NCBI RefSeq assembly: GCF_023856365.1
Contig: NC_064535.1
Location: forward strand, 13,102,363-13,166,362
DNA: 64,000 nucleotides
Direction: 5' to 3'
Source of the DNA: Brienomyrus brachyistius
Taxonomy: Eukaryota; Chordata; Actinopteri; Osteoglossiformes; Mormyridae
A program made the translations under genes and the position numbers. Below the pieces are notes generated by a model that saw nothing but the letters and a program-made list of their open reading frames with translations, was not told the origin of the DNA and ran no database searches. Below, piece after piece: positions 1 through 12,100 of this stretch (position 1 is its first letter; each line of letters begins with the position of its first letter).

Positions 1-3000
1 TCCTGTGACCAGCTGCACCAAAGCAGTGGCAGGCGCAGTTTCCACATTAGCTCTCCTCAGTTGTTTTTTTTTTCTTTTTTGTTTATTCTTGCTGACGTTG
101 TAGTTCACATTTTTACACATTTTTACACACATTAGACAGCTAAGTAGATATCCACAGGAACTGATATTGGCATCATAATGGCTTCATTTCTCTGTGCGTT
201 ATATTCAGAAATCGGTCAGTCATGTAAAAACTAGCGTGGTGTAACCTTTTAGTGTCATATTAACATTGCTTAGTGTAAATCAGAATAGCTTCTAATTAGT
301 CGTTCTGCAACAAAAATGACAGGTTCATTAACAGTGTGATGAACGTGGATGCCAGTGTGATGTAGTGCTCCTTCCCATCAGGGGAATGTGACACGCCCCC
401 CCCCCCCCCCCCACCCGGCAGCTGTGGCTCTCATTACCCAGTGCATTCCTTGGATTATTAAAGCGAAAGGTTTTATAAATGACTAGAGAGTGTTCTTATC
501 AGAGAGGCCGTAATCCCCTGTAATTGTTGCCCTTGTGCGTGTGACTGACAGGTCACACGGGCAGGCAGAAGGCCCAGCTCCTGCACACAGCTTCACTTTT
601 GTTGTGATCAGCGTTGTTTGGGTAGAGTGGTCACATGCAGGCAAGAACTTGTATTGTGCCTATTGCTGTTAGGGAGGTGTTTAAGTAGCCTGGCTGTATG
701 ATGTGCTTGTTTGGAGGAGGAGAGAGAGGCGTCTGAAGGTATGCACCGTACGCTGTATGCTGACCCTGCCTGCCATTCTGGCCCATTTTAGCTGTTTAGT
801 CAGCCCACATGCTTCACCCCTGTAGATCAGAAGCAGGTGCAGGCATTGTGTGCTGTCCATACCCCCTCCAGCCACTGCGGAAGCTGGCTGCGCACTGGAG
901 GAGGACTGAGCAGAGTCAGAAGTTCAGCCCTGCAAGAGCTGAGTGGAAAATGAGTTGCCAACCAAAGCTTTTAAAAGTAATTAAGAGCATTGTGCTAATT
1001 TGAAGAGGTGCTGATTTTCCCTCTGTAACTAGCAGGAGTCCTGCATCTGGGCCTCTGGGGGCTCCAGGGGCTACGGTCTGTCTTTGAACACTCTAATTGC
1101 CGACTCATTAAAGTATAGGTCAGCCTAATTAAAGAGAGCAGAGCGTCACGCTAAAAAGCCGTCAAAGGGATGAGTGGGAATCTCACGTTCCCTCCGGAAT
1201 GCCTCACATTCTCAGGGTGTGCGGGCAGCACCAGTCTCTGTGATCCAGAAGAGGCTTGTTAGAGTACCCCGTCCCTGAGTCTGCTTCGGGGGGGTCATCG
1301 CGATGAGCAAGCACACCGCAGACCTGCTTCTTAGCTCTGAATCGGGGAGCACCAGGATCCACAGGTCACCGCCAGCATTCATCAGTCTCCATAGTCAGTC
1401 CTTCCTAAAGCAGACCTGGAGCTGTGATCTTTTGTTGCTGGGAGGCCAATAAGCACACAGCAGTGATTGTATCCCTGAAGCTCGGCATATGTTTCAGAAT
1501 TCTGGGCTGGTTTTCAAAGTCGGTGAAAATTTGTTTGTATGAACCATGCAGTGTTTCTTTCTACGGTATGTTCTCATATGACATGTCTGACATGCAGCCG
1601 TACAATAACTCTTTTCAGCCACTGTTGATTAGAACAGAAGTACGATATAAATACAAGCTTAAATGTATATGACTAGTCAAAAAGAAACTAGAGACATTCA
1701 CAGAGCCTTCAAGTGAGCTTCCTTATTTTTGTAAGTCAGGCCTTCACTGCAGTGTCAGTAGATGAAGGCCTTTTCTGGACCTCACAGACATGTATTTGTT
1801 CATTGTCTGTGGTATATTGTCATGGCAACCCAGTAATGCCATGAGCAATGTAGCAGTATGTGACAGCATGGTGAAAGTTTAGAGCAACATTGTAACTGCA
1901 CTAGTGTTTTTTTTGTTTCTGCCATGAAATTATGCTGTGACATTAAATGCCTACTGTTACTGGATTACATCAAGTGCAGGGTTAAATAAAATATATGTTA
2001 GATACAATGGTGAGCAGCTATGCAGCGTTCACTCGGGCCATGCTGTACTGCATTTGATGGATATGGTGATGATTATTGTTGGAATATTTAACAAGCCTAA
2101 TTATCACCTCATTATCAATCACCAGAGCATGAGTGGTTGAGGCAGCATTCTCTGGGGTCCGCGGAGAACATATAAATTCTGCTAAACTACAAGATCTTTT
2201 TCTTTGTTTATATGATTCTCGCATGGGTAAGTGTGTGTTTCTGTGCTGCCAGTTAAAGGACAATGCTCCACTTCAGAGCACTGTTGTTCTGAAGCACTGC
2301 CGAAAAACAAGATTATTCTGTAGGTCTGAATCCTGCAGGCTGTGCCGTTTCATGTTTGTTACTCTCAAAGTCTGGTGGAGCTCAGCTGGGGATGAAAACC
2401 ACAACATTCCGGTATTTGCTCATGAGCTACCAGTACTTGTCATTCTTTGGGATACTTTTATATGTTATAAGCTTTCAGCAGCTTTGAGCAGCTTAAGTGT
2501 TTCCAAATGAACCAAGATAACTGTTTCAAATTTCACTATACGATGTGATCTTATCTATCACTATAGACAGTGTTAGACAGATATCTGAAGAGCTGTTTCA
2601 TCTGAGACACGTCAGGACAGCAGGACAAATAATATGTTAACCCTAGACAAAAATGAGGTGATGCTGCACAGTCCTGTTCAGGTCCACTCAGAATGTCACT
2701 ACTGCCGCTCTTCTGGAAGCTGTAAGGCTGCCGATCAGCCCGCCGAGACAGTGTGATGGATTGCAGTGATCACTGCAGCGAGTGCTAAGGCATCATGAAG
2801 ATTTGTTGCTTTCTCAGGTGCGTCTCCACGGAGCTGTAAATTGTTTGGGCATCGAGGTCTGGAGGAACAGTGAAGTCTGTTAGGCTGTGCCCTTCGTGCA
2901 GACATCTTCATGCTCGTTCTGCTCTGTTATACCACTGCTTTCATGGACTTCGTACACTCATGTTAAGCCAGCCGATTCAGAGAAGGTCTCTGGCTAAAAG

Positions 3001-3112
3001 GATTATGTGACACTTTTCAGATGTCGACAAATATAAATATATATTTCTTACTCTTTTAATAGGTCCAGTTTTCAAAGTTCAATATGCTAAGCGGCGTGCC
3101 CTGTGTTTCCAG
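1..3112 (+). other. hpse2 intron, 3' part
   Basis: This is the intron upstream of the first visible hpse2 exon, ending in an AG acceptor at 3111-3112. It contains a poly-C run at about 397-412 and otherwise unique AT-rich sequence. I see no exon or RNA gene in it; the small open frames lack splice context or family resemblance. Confidence 0.7.
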
Positions 3113-6100
3113 CTACTACATCGATGGACGCGTGCTGAAGGTCGACGACTTCCTGAAGACGCGTCTGCTGGACACGCTGAGTGAGCAGATCGGAAAGGTG
3201 CTGAAGGTGAGGCAGCGCCGCTCCGTATGCAGACGGACACGATGACAGAGAGGAAGCCGTCTGAGGAGACGACACCGCATCCCAAACCTCCCGTATACAA
3301 TGTGTACACAAAATTCCTCTCAAGAAGATGGATGGATTTTATTTTTATTACTGCTGGCCCCAAGCACCAGAGGTGTTTGGCAGCCTTGTGTAATTACAGC
3401 TGTGTGTCCGGGGCGTGGAGGTAATAAAGCTTGTCTTGCCCTCATTAGCTCTCCTGCCCCATTATTCTTGCCCTGGGGGTTGCTGGGAAACGCCCTGTCA
3501 GAAGCCCTTAACAAGCGTGAGTAGCTGAGCGATGTGCTTTGAGGGTGGAGAGCAGAATCTGTTATGTGACGCTGGAGCATGGAGGGGCTTTACAAGGCAG
3601 CCTGTCGCCAGGTTTGAGCCCCCCCCCCACGCCCCCCCACCCCAGTAAGCAGTGTGCCCCGCTAATGAGCAGTCACACTGTTTTGTCATAGGGCTCTCTG
3701 TCACACTTACACAACCGCATGACTTGCGAAAACAGGCTGAGCCATTGCTGTTGGCCTTCCCCTGAGACCGAGCGGCCAGTGCTGGCCTGGGTGCATCGGT
3801 GGGCGTGTCACTCCACTAGCGGCGACAGTGACGTCATCACATGGCCACCTCTGCTGGCTCCCCCCTGTTCTCTGGAGATACACGCTGGTGTTCTCCATTG
3901 CTGATGGCGTTTCCTCCTGTTTGACGGCGGCCGTTCAGTCAAGCATCATTATCATCCTCAATGCCTTCCTGACTTTCCTGTCCTGCGATTCGTTCTCTCG
4001 TCTCTCTGCAGGTCGTGAAGACGCACACTCCCGGTAAGAAGGTCTGGCTGGGCGGAGTCGGTCCCGCCTGGACATTGGGCACCAGCAACCTGTCTGACAC
4101 GTACGCTGCTGGCTTCCTGTGAGTGCTGCTCCCCATACACTGCTCTCGCTGCTCCAGTTCACTGATAGACAAGCCAGAGCCCTTAGCCAGTTCCACTTAT
4201 TCTCACATGACATGAATTATATAATCCATTTTTTCGCCATTTTACTGTGTGTGTTTCAGTCTGTTTTTTCCTTTCCTGTGTTCAGATGGCTGAATACTCT
4301 GGGCATGTCTGCGGTGCAGGGCATCGATGTTGTGCTTCGGCACTCCTTTTTCGACTACGGTTATAACCACCTCGTCGACCAGCACTTCAATCCACTGCCT
4401 GTGAGTTGCATCCCCGGAATCTAGCAGCTGGGACCCTATTCTTACTATTCTCTCTATGCTTGCATTGCTTTCTGTGTACCCTGTGTTCACTGTGCTCAAT
4501 GTGATCTCTATGTTCCCTGTTTTCGCTGTGCTGTTTATGTTTTATTTTTTCACTGTGCTCTCTATCTTCAATGTGTTCACTGTGCTCTCTATATTCTCTG
4601 TGTTCACTGTGCTCTCTATGTTCTCTGTGTTCACTGTGCTCTCTATCTTCAATGTGATCACTGTGCTCTCTATATTCTCTGTGTTCACTGTGCTCCCTAT
4701 GTTCTCTGTGTTCACTGTGCTTCCTGTATTCGTTGTGCTCTCTGGGTTCTGTTTGTTCATTTTGTTCTTTGTGTTCACTGTGTCCTCTGTGTTCACTGAG
4801 GTCACTGTGCTCTCTGTGCCCACCGCTCAAAGTGATGAAGGATATTCTTCTGAGCTCCGGCTCACGCCGGCCGCTGTTTCTGCAGCCCGCAGTGCTGCCA
4901 CCTCTGAGTTTTTCCCGTGGGAGCTATTAGCTCAGATGAAAGCCGTTTAAGCGTGTTGAATGGTGCAGGAAACATTAGCCCCAGGTCTGTAGTCCCGGGT
5001 AAGGGACCCTCTCCCTGAACAGCAAGCCGCTGAGAGATATGCAACCTTATCCTCTGGTCTGCCGAGGCTGCAGCCACAGGCTGTTTTTCTGCAAGGGATT
5101 GGCACCTTCCAGCATTGACCTTAACAAGGCCTTGGCTTCCAGGACCAGTACTGACCCCACCTGGGGAGGCATTTTATGTGTGCTGGCATTGGGAGCTCTT
5201 GGTCTGTGCTTTGGCCACATCTTCGATCACTTGGTGTACTGTCAGAGCCTTTATTTGGTTCATCTTTATTGTTTGTTTTCTGATTGTAATTGTATAGAAA
5301 GAAACATGAGTGTGGGGAGGTTTTTAATGTCGGCACTTTAGTCTGCATTTTATTATTTGCTGCAGGCAATGCATTCACTTTTTGGGCATTGCAGGTGTGA
5401 ATAAGGGGTTTGCTTTACTACGAGCTTGTTGGTAATGTGGTGGAACCATGCCGGTGAGTGATTTGTATAACACCATATAACTGTGTCATCAAAACGAAAT
5501 GTGTGGTACGTCTTATTTCAACATCAGCATGCTTCCATTTTTAAATGAAAAATGAGAGTAAAAAATCCAAAGGGCCAAATAAAATGGATTATACAACCTT
5601 TTGTATATTATCCAAACTAGAGTAAGAAAATCACTTGCGGTTTTGACATGGATTTGTGTGCATGAGAAATTTTTGAAATAGCTGCAGGCTGCTGAATGGT
5701 GTCAAATAAATTGCAGACAGCACAGAGCAGACATGGTCAATATTTCCGTTCTGTCCTGATTGGAACATGCTTACGTGTTCCGGACATTTCAAAATGTTGT
5801 ATAATCGATATATTTTAAAGGCATCATTTTCCTCCTCCTGTCCAGTTATTTTCTGGAGTTCTTTTCTAGGAAAAATCGCCCCCTACTGGGATCACAATGC
5901 TTTTAACATGGTTGGGCGTCTCTGCAAACTGCCAGGCATCCCACTGAGAGAATTCGCAACAGCCCCAACCTGTCAGACTGCAAGGAAATTTATACCCCAG
6001 CCTCTTTTCTTTAATCCTGCACCCAGAACGGCCACTGGACCCATTGAGCCCTCGTTTCCCCTTCGTCTGCCATTTTCATTTCTTCCTTCTCTGCCTCCCA

Positions 6101-9100
6101 CGTTCCTCCCCCATGGGTCGGACTCTCCATTCTATCCTTATGAGCCGGTCTGCGAGGGGCTTCGAGAAATCTGTGTAGGTCCCCTGTCTGGTACACATGC
6201 TGTTGTTCAAACTCAAACAGGCCTCTGGGTTAAGCGTGAACTAGGAGCAGTTTCCCTTTAAAGCCTAACAGGTTCTGTTCCCTCATCGAAAACATGCGTT
6301 TATTGTCTTTTGTGGGTAATCTTGTGTTAAAGGATAGTTCAGGAACTGTTTATTCTGTGGAACTGGCAAACGGAAAGTACCCTGCCTAAAATTACGCAAT
6401 GTTGCTTTTATGGAAAACGACAGAGGTAAACAATCCGACCCCAGCCTAGACTACAAGCTGCATCGTTGTAAGGTAAAGAAACTCTGGATACCCAGGTGCT
6501 ATGGTGGTAGGGGAGTCCTTGAGCAAGAGCAGGCTGCTGTGTGTCGCAGCACAATGCATACAGGATGCCAGAGAATAACAGGGTTTGCATTAAAAGACAC
6601 ACGATACTGGTGAGGTTTCAGCAGTGGCCACATTGTTCTGCACATACATGCATGCAGAGTGTCGCTTTCACCACTGATGTCAGAATGCGTCATATGGGCA
6701 GCGTGGAATTTACTCTGCTGCATCGTTTGCCTGCCGAGTTGTGGCCACTTGTCAGGAGGGTTGTATTTAAGCAAGAAAATCCGGGACTATTAATTTACTT
6801 TTGTAAGTCTAACATCTACAATACAGATGATTAGTGCCATATACCTCAGAAAACAGTAGAACATTTTTGAATAATCTGTTCTGTGCCAAATACATTGAAA
6901 AGGCAGACAGGGGAACCTGGTGAAGGAAAAATTGACAATAGTTTTACACTTGCTGGCTTCTTTGGTGCGCCACCTTTTTACCGAGAAGTTATCCAGCTGT
7001 TCCTGAAAAACTGAGCCTTATATGTCTTCACTGCACAGAATGTAAGTGAATCGACTCAGATCTGTAAAAGATTCCATGTCAGCACTGATGACGCCTTTAA
7101 AATGCTCCTTCTGCTTGTATTATAAACAGATGTAAAACTGCAGGCAAAGCTTTTCAAGTTATGCGTTTTATTTGATGTTTTCTAAGATAAACAAATGCCA
7201 CAGACTGTTATACGGTTACATCGCCAATCTGTAAAATCACACTCCGTTTGTCTTATTCTGGCATTCTTGCCCAGCTCTGCGTGTTGCGGATCACACCTCA
7301 TCTTTTACTAGGAAGCTCCAGAAATGCCGCTTATAGGTTCGCCCCTTTTCCCAATGCGCTTTAAATCTCCAAGCCGTTCATGCGTCACCGGAGGTCTGAT
7401 TCCCCCGGAAGAGGATGAAGCTGCAGATTTACCCCATTTCTGCCTCGACGGTCACGCTTCAGCACGCGTCACATGGCACTTTCCCGTCTTCTTCGCTGCG
7501 ATGTTTATGGCTGTGTAAATATTTACAGCACATTCTCACATTACTTTCACACATGCCCCGAGTTAGACGGGCCTGTGCATTGTTAACCTATCTTTAACAC
7601 AGGCTAATTTTTCACCATACACTTTGATCTGCGAGTGCAGGGCAGTTAACGGCTTCTGTGGCAATGTTTCTCTCCCATCCAAAGAGCTTGCTTCACATGA
7701 TGAAACCAGGAGTTGGGTTTCCTGTTTTGGGCTGCGCTGCCTCCTTTTGGTGGGACGCTGAGTTACTGTAACAGGAAGCGCCAAGAATTTTCTGTCTTTT
7801 CTTAGCTAACAAATGGAAAAGGCAACCTGACGAGGTCTCTGCCTCACATCACGTACAGGCGGGTTATTGCATAGCTGCACAGAACTTTCTTGGTGTCACT
7901 AGTGAGCATTGATGAAGCCATTTTACAGCTAAGGAGCTTTGCCACTCCTTTAGCGGCACGTCCGAACCACACAGCTTGAACAGCCCCATATAGTAGGAGG
8001 CTGTACCTTAATTGCTGGGTGTGGACTCGGTCTCTCCTCGAGGCACCTGCTGTCGTGGTCTCCCAGAACTCGCCCGTTTATGTTTGAAGTGCTGGGGGCT
8101 TGGAACAGGCCAAGGCACATCTGGAAGCTGTGTTTTCCAGATGCCATCAAACATGTATGCCGACATTATTGCAGGTATCTTAGAGTTTTTTCCCCCCTAA
8201 GACCCAGTAGTCACTGGTAACATCCTGCCAGCTAGAAAATTGACACAGATACACCTCTGAGAAGGTAGCAGTAACCACAGCATTCTGTTTTCTGCAGCAT
8301 GTTAGAAGTGCTGAAGACATTATACTGTATTATTGGTATTTTGGCAGCATAGTTCTGTTCTAGGACAGCATATCTCTGGAATAATTCTTCACAAAGTAAC
8401 TTCCCTTCATGGATTCAGCACAGGGCTGTATAAGAGTTGTATAATGCAGTGTGTGAGCAGTACGTAAATAGTACATAAGTGGTGTGTAAGCAGTGCACAA
8501 GCAATGTGTAGGAAGTATGTAAGCAGTACATATGAAGTGTGAGCAGTATGTAAGCAGTGATTAAGCAGTGTGTAAACAGTATATAAGCAATGCATAAGCA
8601 GTACACAAGCAGTGTGTAAGCAGTGCGTAAGCAGTATGTAAATAGTACGTAAGTGGTATGTAAGCAGTGCACGAGCAGTGTGTAAGCAGTGCATATGAAG
8701 TATGAGCAGTATGTAAGCAGTGAGTAAGCAGCGCATAAGCAGGATGTAAGCAGTGCATAACCAGTGCTTAAGCAGTGCATAGGAAATATGCAAATAGTGT
8801 GTAACCAGTGTAAGTAGTATGTAAGTGCTGCATACCTACTATTTGCTTGATTATAAGATTTGTCATGATTTTAGTCCTGCCTCAAGAAGCGAGGCTTCGC
8901 AGCGAGGTCAGGCTACTGCTGACTCCCCTGTGCTGTTTTTAAGACACCTCTCAGCCTTTACACCATGATTGGTGCAGGGGATACAAATCAAACATGTACA
9001 ATATAGTGTAGGTGGACTGCCACATAAATTGTCTGCAAAAGAAACTTTTATGCAACAGAACGTGTTTCCTTTTATAACCATGCTGGGAATGATAGATGCT

Positions 9101-12100
9101 GTGTTTACGGGTTTTCGTCATGATGTTTACATGCTAACCTTTATGTCATAGTTTCCATTTTTCGCAGCAGTCGGTCCTCTCTGCGTCTTGCCGCTTCCCT
9201 CCACTTTTGATTTATGCTCCCCAGCATCAGGAGCCAACAGGATGAGCCCCGGGTTCGGACGCAGACGCTCGGCTCGGCTCTGATTGGGCAGTGGCCGCCC
9301 TCCTTTAGAACCGCGCAGCCAGGCTCGCCTGTGGAATGTCACCTGGGCCGAGGGGGTCTCCGGGCTGCGCAGCCTGCGGTGAAGCTCGCCGACACGAAGG
9401 GCCATTTCCTGTAGCCATGGCCTGCTGTTAGGACGCCGTGTGCTCGTGTCTGGAATCCCAGCAGCTGTGCGATCCATCACGGCTCCGCGGGAGCTCGTGG
9501 CTGCCTCCGTCGGTGCGTCTCCCTGCGCTCTCCTAACTTCATCAGCACAAACAGGGCAGCTGATTCATGGCTCTCCCCCAGTAGTGCAGCCTGGAGCTCA
9601 TCAGAATGTTTATCTTTTTTATTATATAGCTGTAGTTTTATTTATCCATAGTCTTTATAGCGCAGTTCACAATGGCTGCTCTGTGAAACCGTGTTAATTT
9701 AACTCGTTGGTGTTACGTGTTCAGGTTGTTTACATGACCTCTTTGTGTTGAGGGGTGAACCCTATTGTTACTGTGCCCCTCAGTCCGCAGCCCAGAGCTT
9801 CCATGCTCTCCTTTTGGAATTCAGTTCACTGTTTAATCCAAGAAAGTGTCTCCTTCAATAATAGACTTGAGAAGTCCGTGGGATTGTTTGCATTGGAAAA
9901 AGACTAAACATCCCCCTCCATGCTGGAGTGAGTGGTGGCAGCACGTCATGTGCGGCATCAGCGGTGCCTCTGCAGTGTCCTGCCCTTTTAGTCTTGCAGA
10001 AAATGCACTATTATGACTGCCTGTATAGCATACAGCTGTGATTAAATAAACTGTGCTGCATCTTGGGCTAAGAGCTCAACATGTGGCTATATTGCAGCGC
10101 ATCATGATCGGGAGTCATTCATCGGCGAGCCTGTGGGCACACCTGCAGGGCACCCAGCCAGTGGGGCTCCAGGGAGAGGGAACCTGGCGAGAGGGGGTCC
10201 CAGTGAGGAGGTCCCCGGGGAGATGGACCCTGGCAAGAGGGGTCCCAGTGAGGGGGTCCCCAGTGAGAGGGACTTTAGTGAGTGGAGTTTCAAAAAAGGG
10301 GTCCCCAGGCAGATGGACCCTGGCGAGAGGGGTCCCAGTGGGGGGGGTCGCCTGGGAGAGGAACTCTAGTGAGTGGGATCTCAGAGAGGGGGTCCCCAGG
10401 GAGAGGGACCCTGGTGAGAAGGGTCCCAGTGAGGAGGTCCCCAGGGAAATGGACCCTGGCGAGAGAGGGTCCCAGTAAGGGGGTCCCCAGGGAGAGGGAC
10501 TCTGGGGAAAGGGGTCCCAGTGAGGGGGGATTCCGGGGAGAGAGATCCTGGTGAGAGGGGTCCCAGTGTGGGGGTTCCCAGGGAGAGGGACCCTGGGGAA
10601 AGGGGTCCCAGTGAGGGGGGGTTCTGGGGAGAGAGATCCTGGCGAGGGGGTTACCACGGAGAGGGTGCCCAATGATTTGGGGTCCCACAGAGAAGGTCCC
10701 TGGCTTAGAAGCATCACAGTGAGGCGGCCCCCAGGGGGAGAGTCCCTAGTCAGAGGATCTTCTGGAAGTGGCTCTTACAGGCTCTACCTGACTCTAGCTC
10801 ATGTGGTTGTGTCTCTGTGCTACTGCAGGACTATTGGCTGTCCCTGGTTTTCAAGCGGCTGGTGGGTCCCAGGGTGTTGGCGGTACATGTGGCTGGGCTG
10901 CAGAGGAAACCCCGTCCGGGCCGGGTGATCCGGGACAAGCTGCGCATCTACGCACACTGCACTAGCTTTAACAAGTGAGTACCGAGCCCCACACTCAGGC
11001 CGGGCCCATGGAGAGGGGCAGTATGGCTTCTGTCCAAGCCTTAATGGAGCTAGCATGGTTAGTCAGACAAGACGTACACGTGTGTCCTTCACACGCACAT
11101 GATGGAGCTCATTGCTGTCAGCCTCTTCAATCAGGAGTCAAGGATTACACTTCATTTCTTGAAGAGCTTTGAGACCTTACGCGAGGAGCATGTTCCCCTC
11201 ACAAGGTAGTGTGGGGTCAGAGTTATGCACACAAAAACAGGCACCCCCTGAAGGCTTTCAGACACCTGAGACTGTACCCAGAGTGGTGCAGCTTAAATGT
11301 GTAAAGCCCCGTCTATCCATAGTAAAGACACATAAATAACAGGCTTCAGACACCCCATCTTTCAAAGTATGCACCCATAAAAGTTAGTATCAATGATCAA
11401 GCATGCTGGATCTTTTTCTTATGTGAAAGAGGCGCTGAGAAGTGGCTGAAGCCTTCATCTGGACCGGAGGGGATACAATGGGCCAGTCTGTCCCCAGGGC
11501 AGATACAAAGTGCCACTGTCCCCTTTGAAGGTTATCACTGGGCTGCAGCCTTGTCAGCACCAGAGTAGACTTACTGCCTGCTCCCCGCCTCCAGTCAGTT
11601 ATCCATTACAGGTGGGGCTACCCCCTTGCCCAAGCCCAGCCTAACAGTTACATTACTCGAGCAGGGATATGGCTAATTGTTATCCTCACCAGCACAGTTC
11701 AGATTTATGCTGTTATACAAACAGAAGGCATCCTTATATTATGCCAACATGTCAGAGCTTCACAGAGACTGACAGTTGGCAGAAACCATGCCCTGATGGC
11801 ATGTTCTCTGTGGGTCAGAGAGAGACTCAGGGATAATGAGTAAAGTCTGGTGCAAGGCAGGTAAAGGAAAGCAGACGCGAGGGAAAAGCCAGCAAGCCTT
11901 TGCCAGGAGCAGGCAGTGCAGGGACACCCTCGGGGTCCATTAGCCCCCCAAGTTCAGACAGGAAGAGACGGACTCCCTCTGTCTGAGTTCCCTGGCTGTC
12001 CCCAGTTGAAACACACAGCCTATTTTAGTACTCGGGGCTTTTTATTCCTGTCCTCCTCCATAATTTCTTCCGCTTCGTTTTCAAAGCGACTCACCGTCAT

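Larger units (their letters stand above)
4401..10828 (+). other. hpse2 intron with three tandem arrays
   Basis: A 6.4 kb intron between the exon ending ...[12 protein letters not shown] and the exon starting [11 protein letters not shown]. It carries tandem arrays at about 4450-4815 (27-bp unit), 8440-8830 (11-bp unit) and 10150-10720 (45-bp unit). Between them the sequence is unremarkable, and I see no nested gene. Confidence 0.75.

Noticed and set aside
4387..4950. Open frames of 147 (minus) and 164 (plus) codons
   Set aside because: They are produced by the 27-bp tandem repeat, whose length is a multiple of three; no family resemblance or splice signals.
8407..8793. Three overlapping minus-strand frames up to 128 codons
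   Set aside because: They come from the 11-bp array being stop-free in all three frames; the peptides are low complexity.
10053..10928. Frames of 141 codons (plus) and 200 codons (minus)
   Set aside because: They are explained by the 45-bp G-rich minisatellite; the plus frames overlap the real hpse2 exon in the wrong frame.
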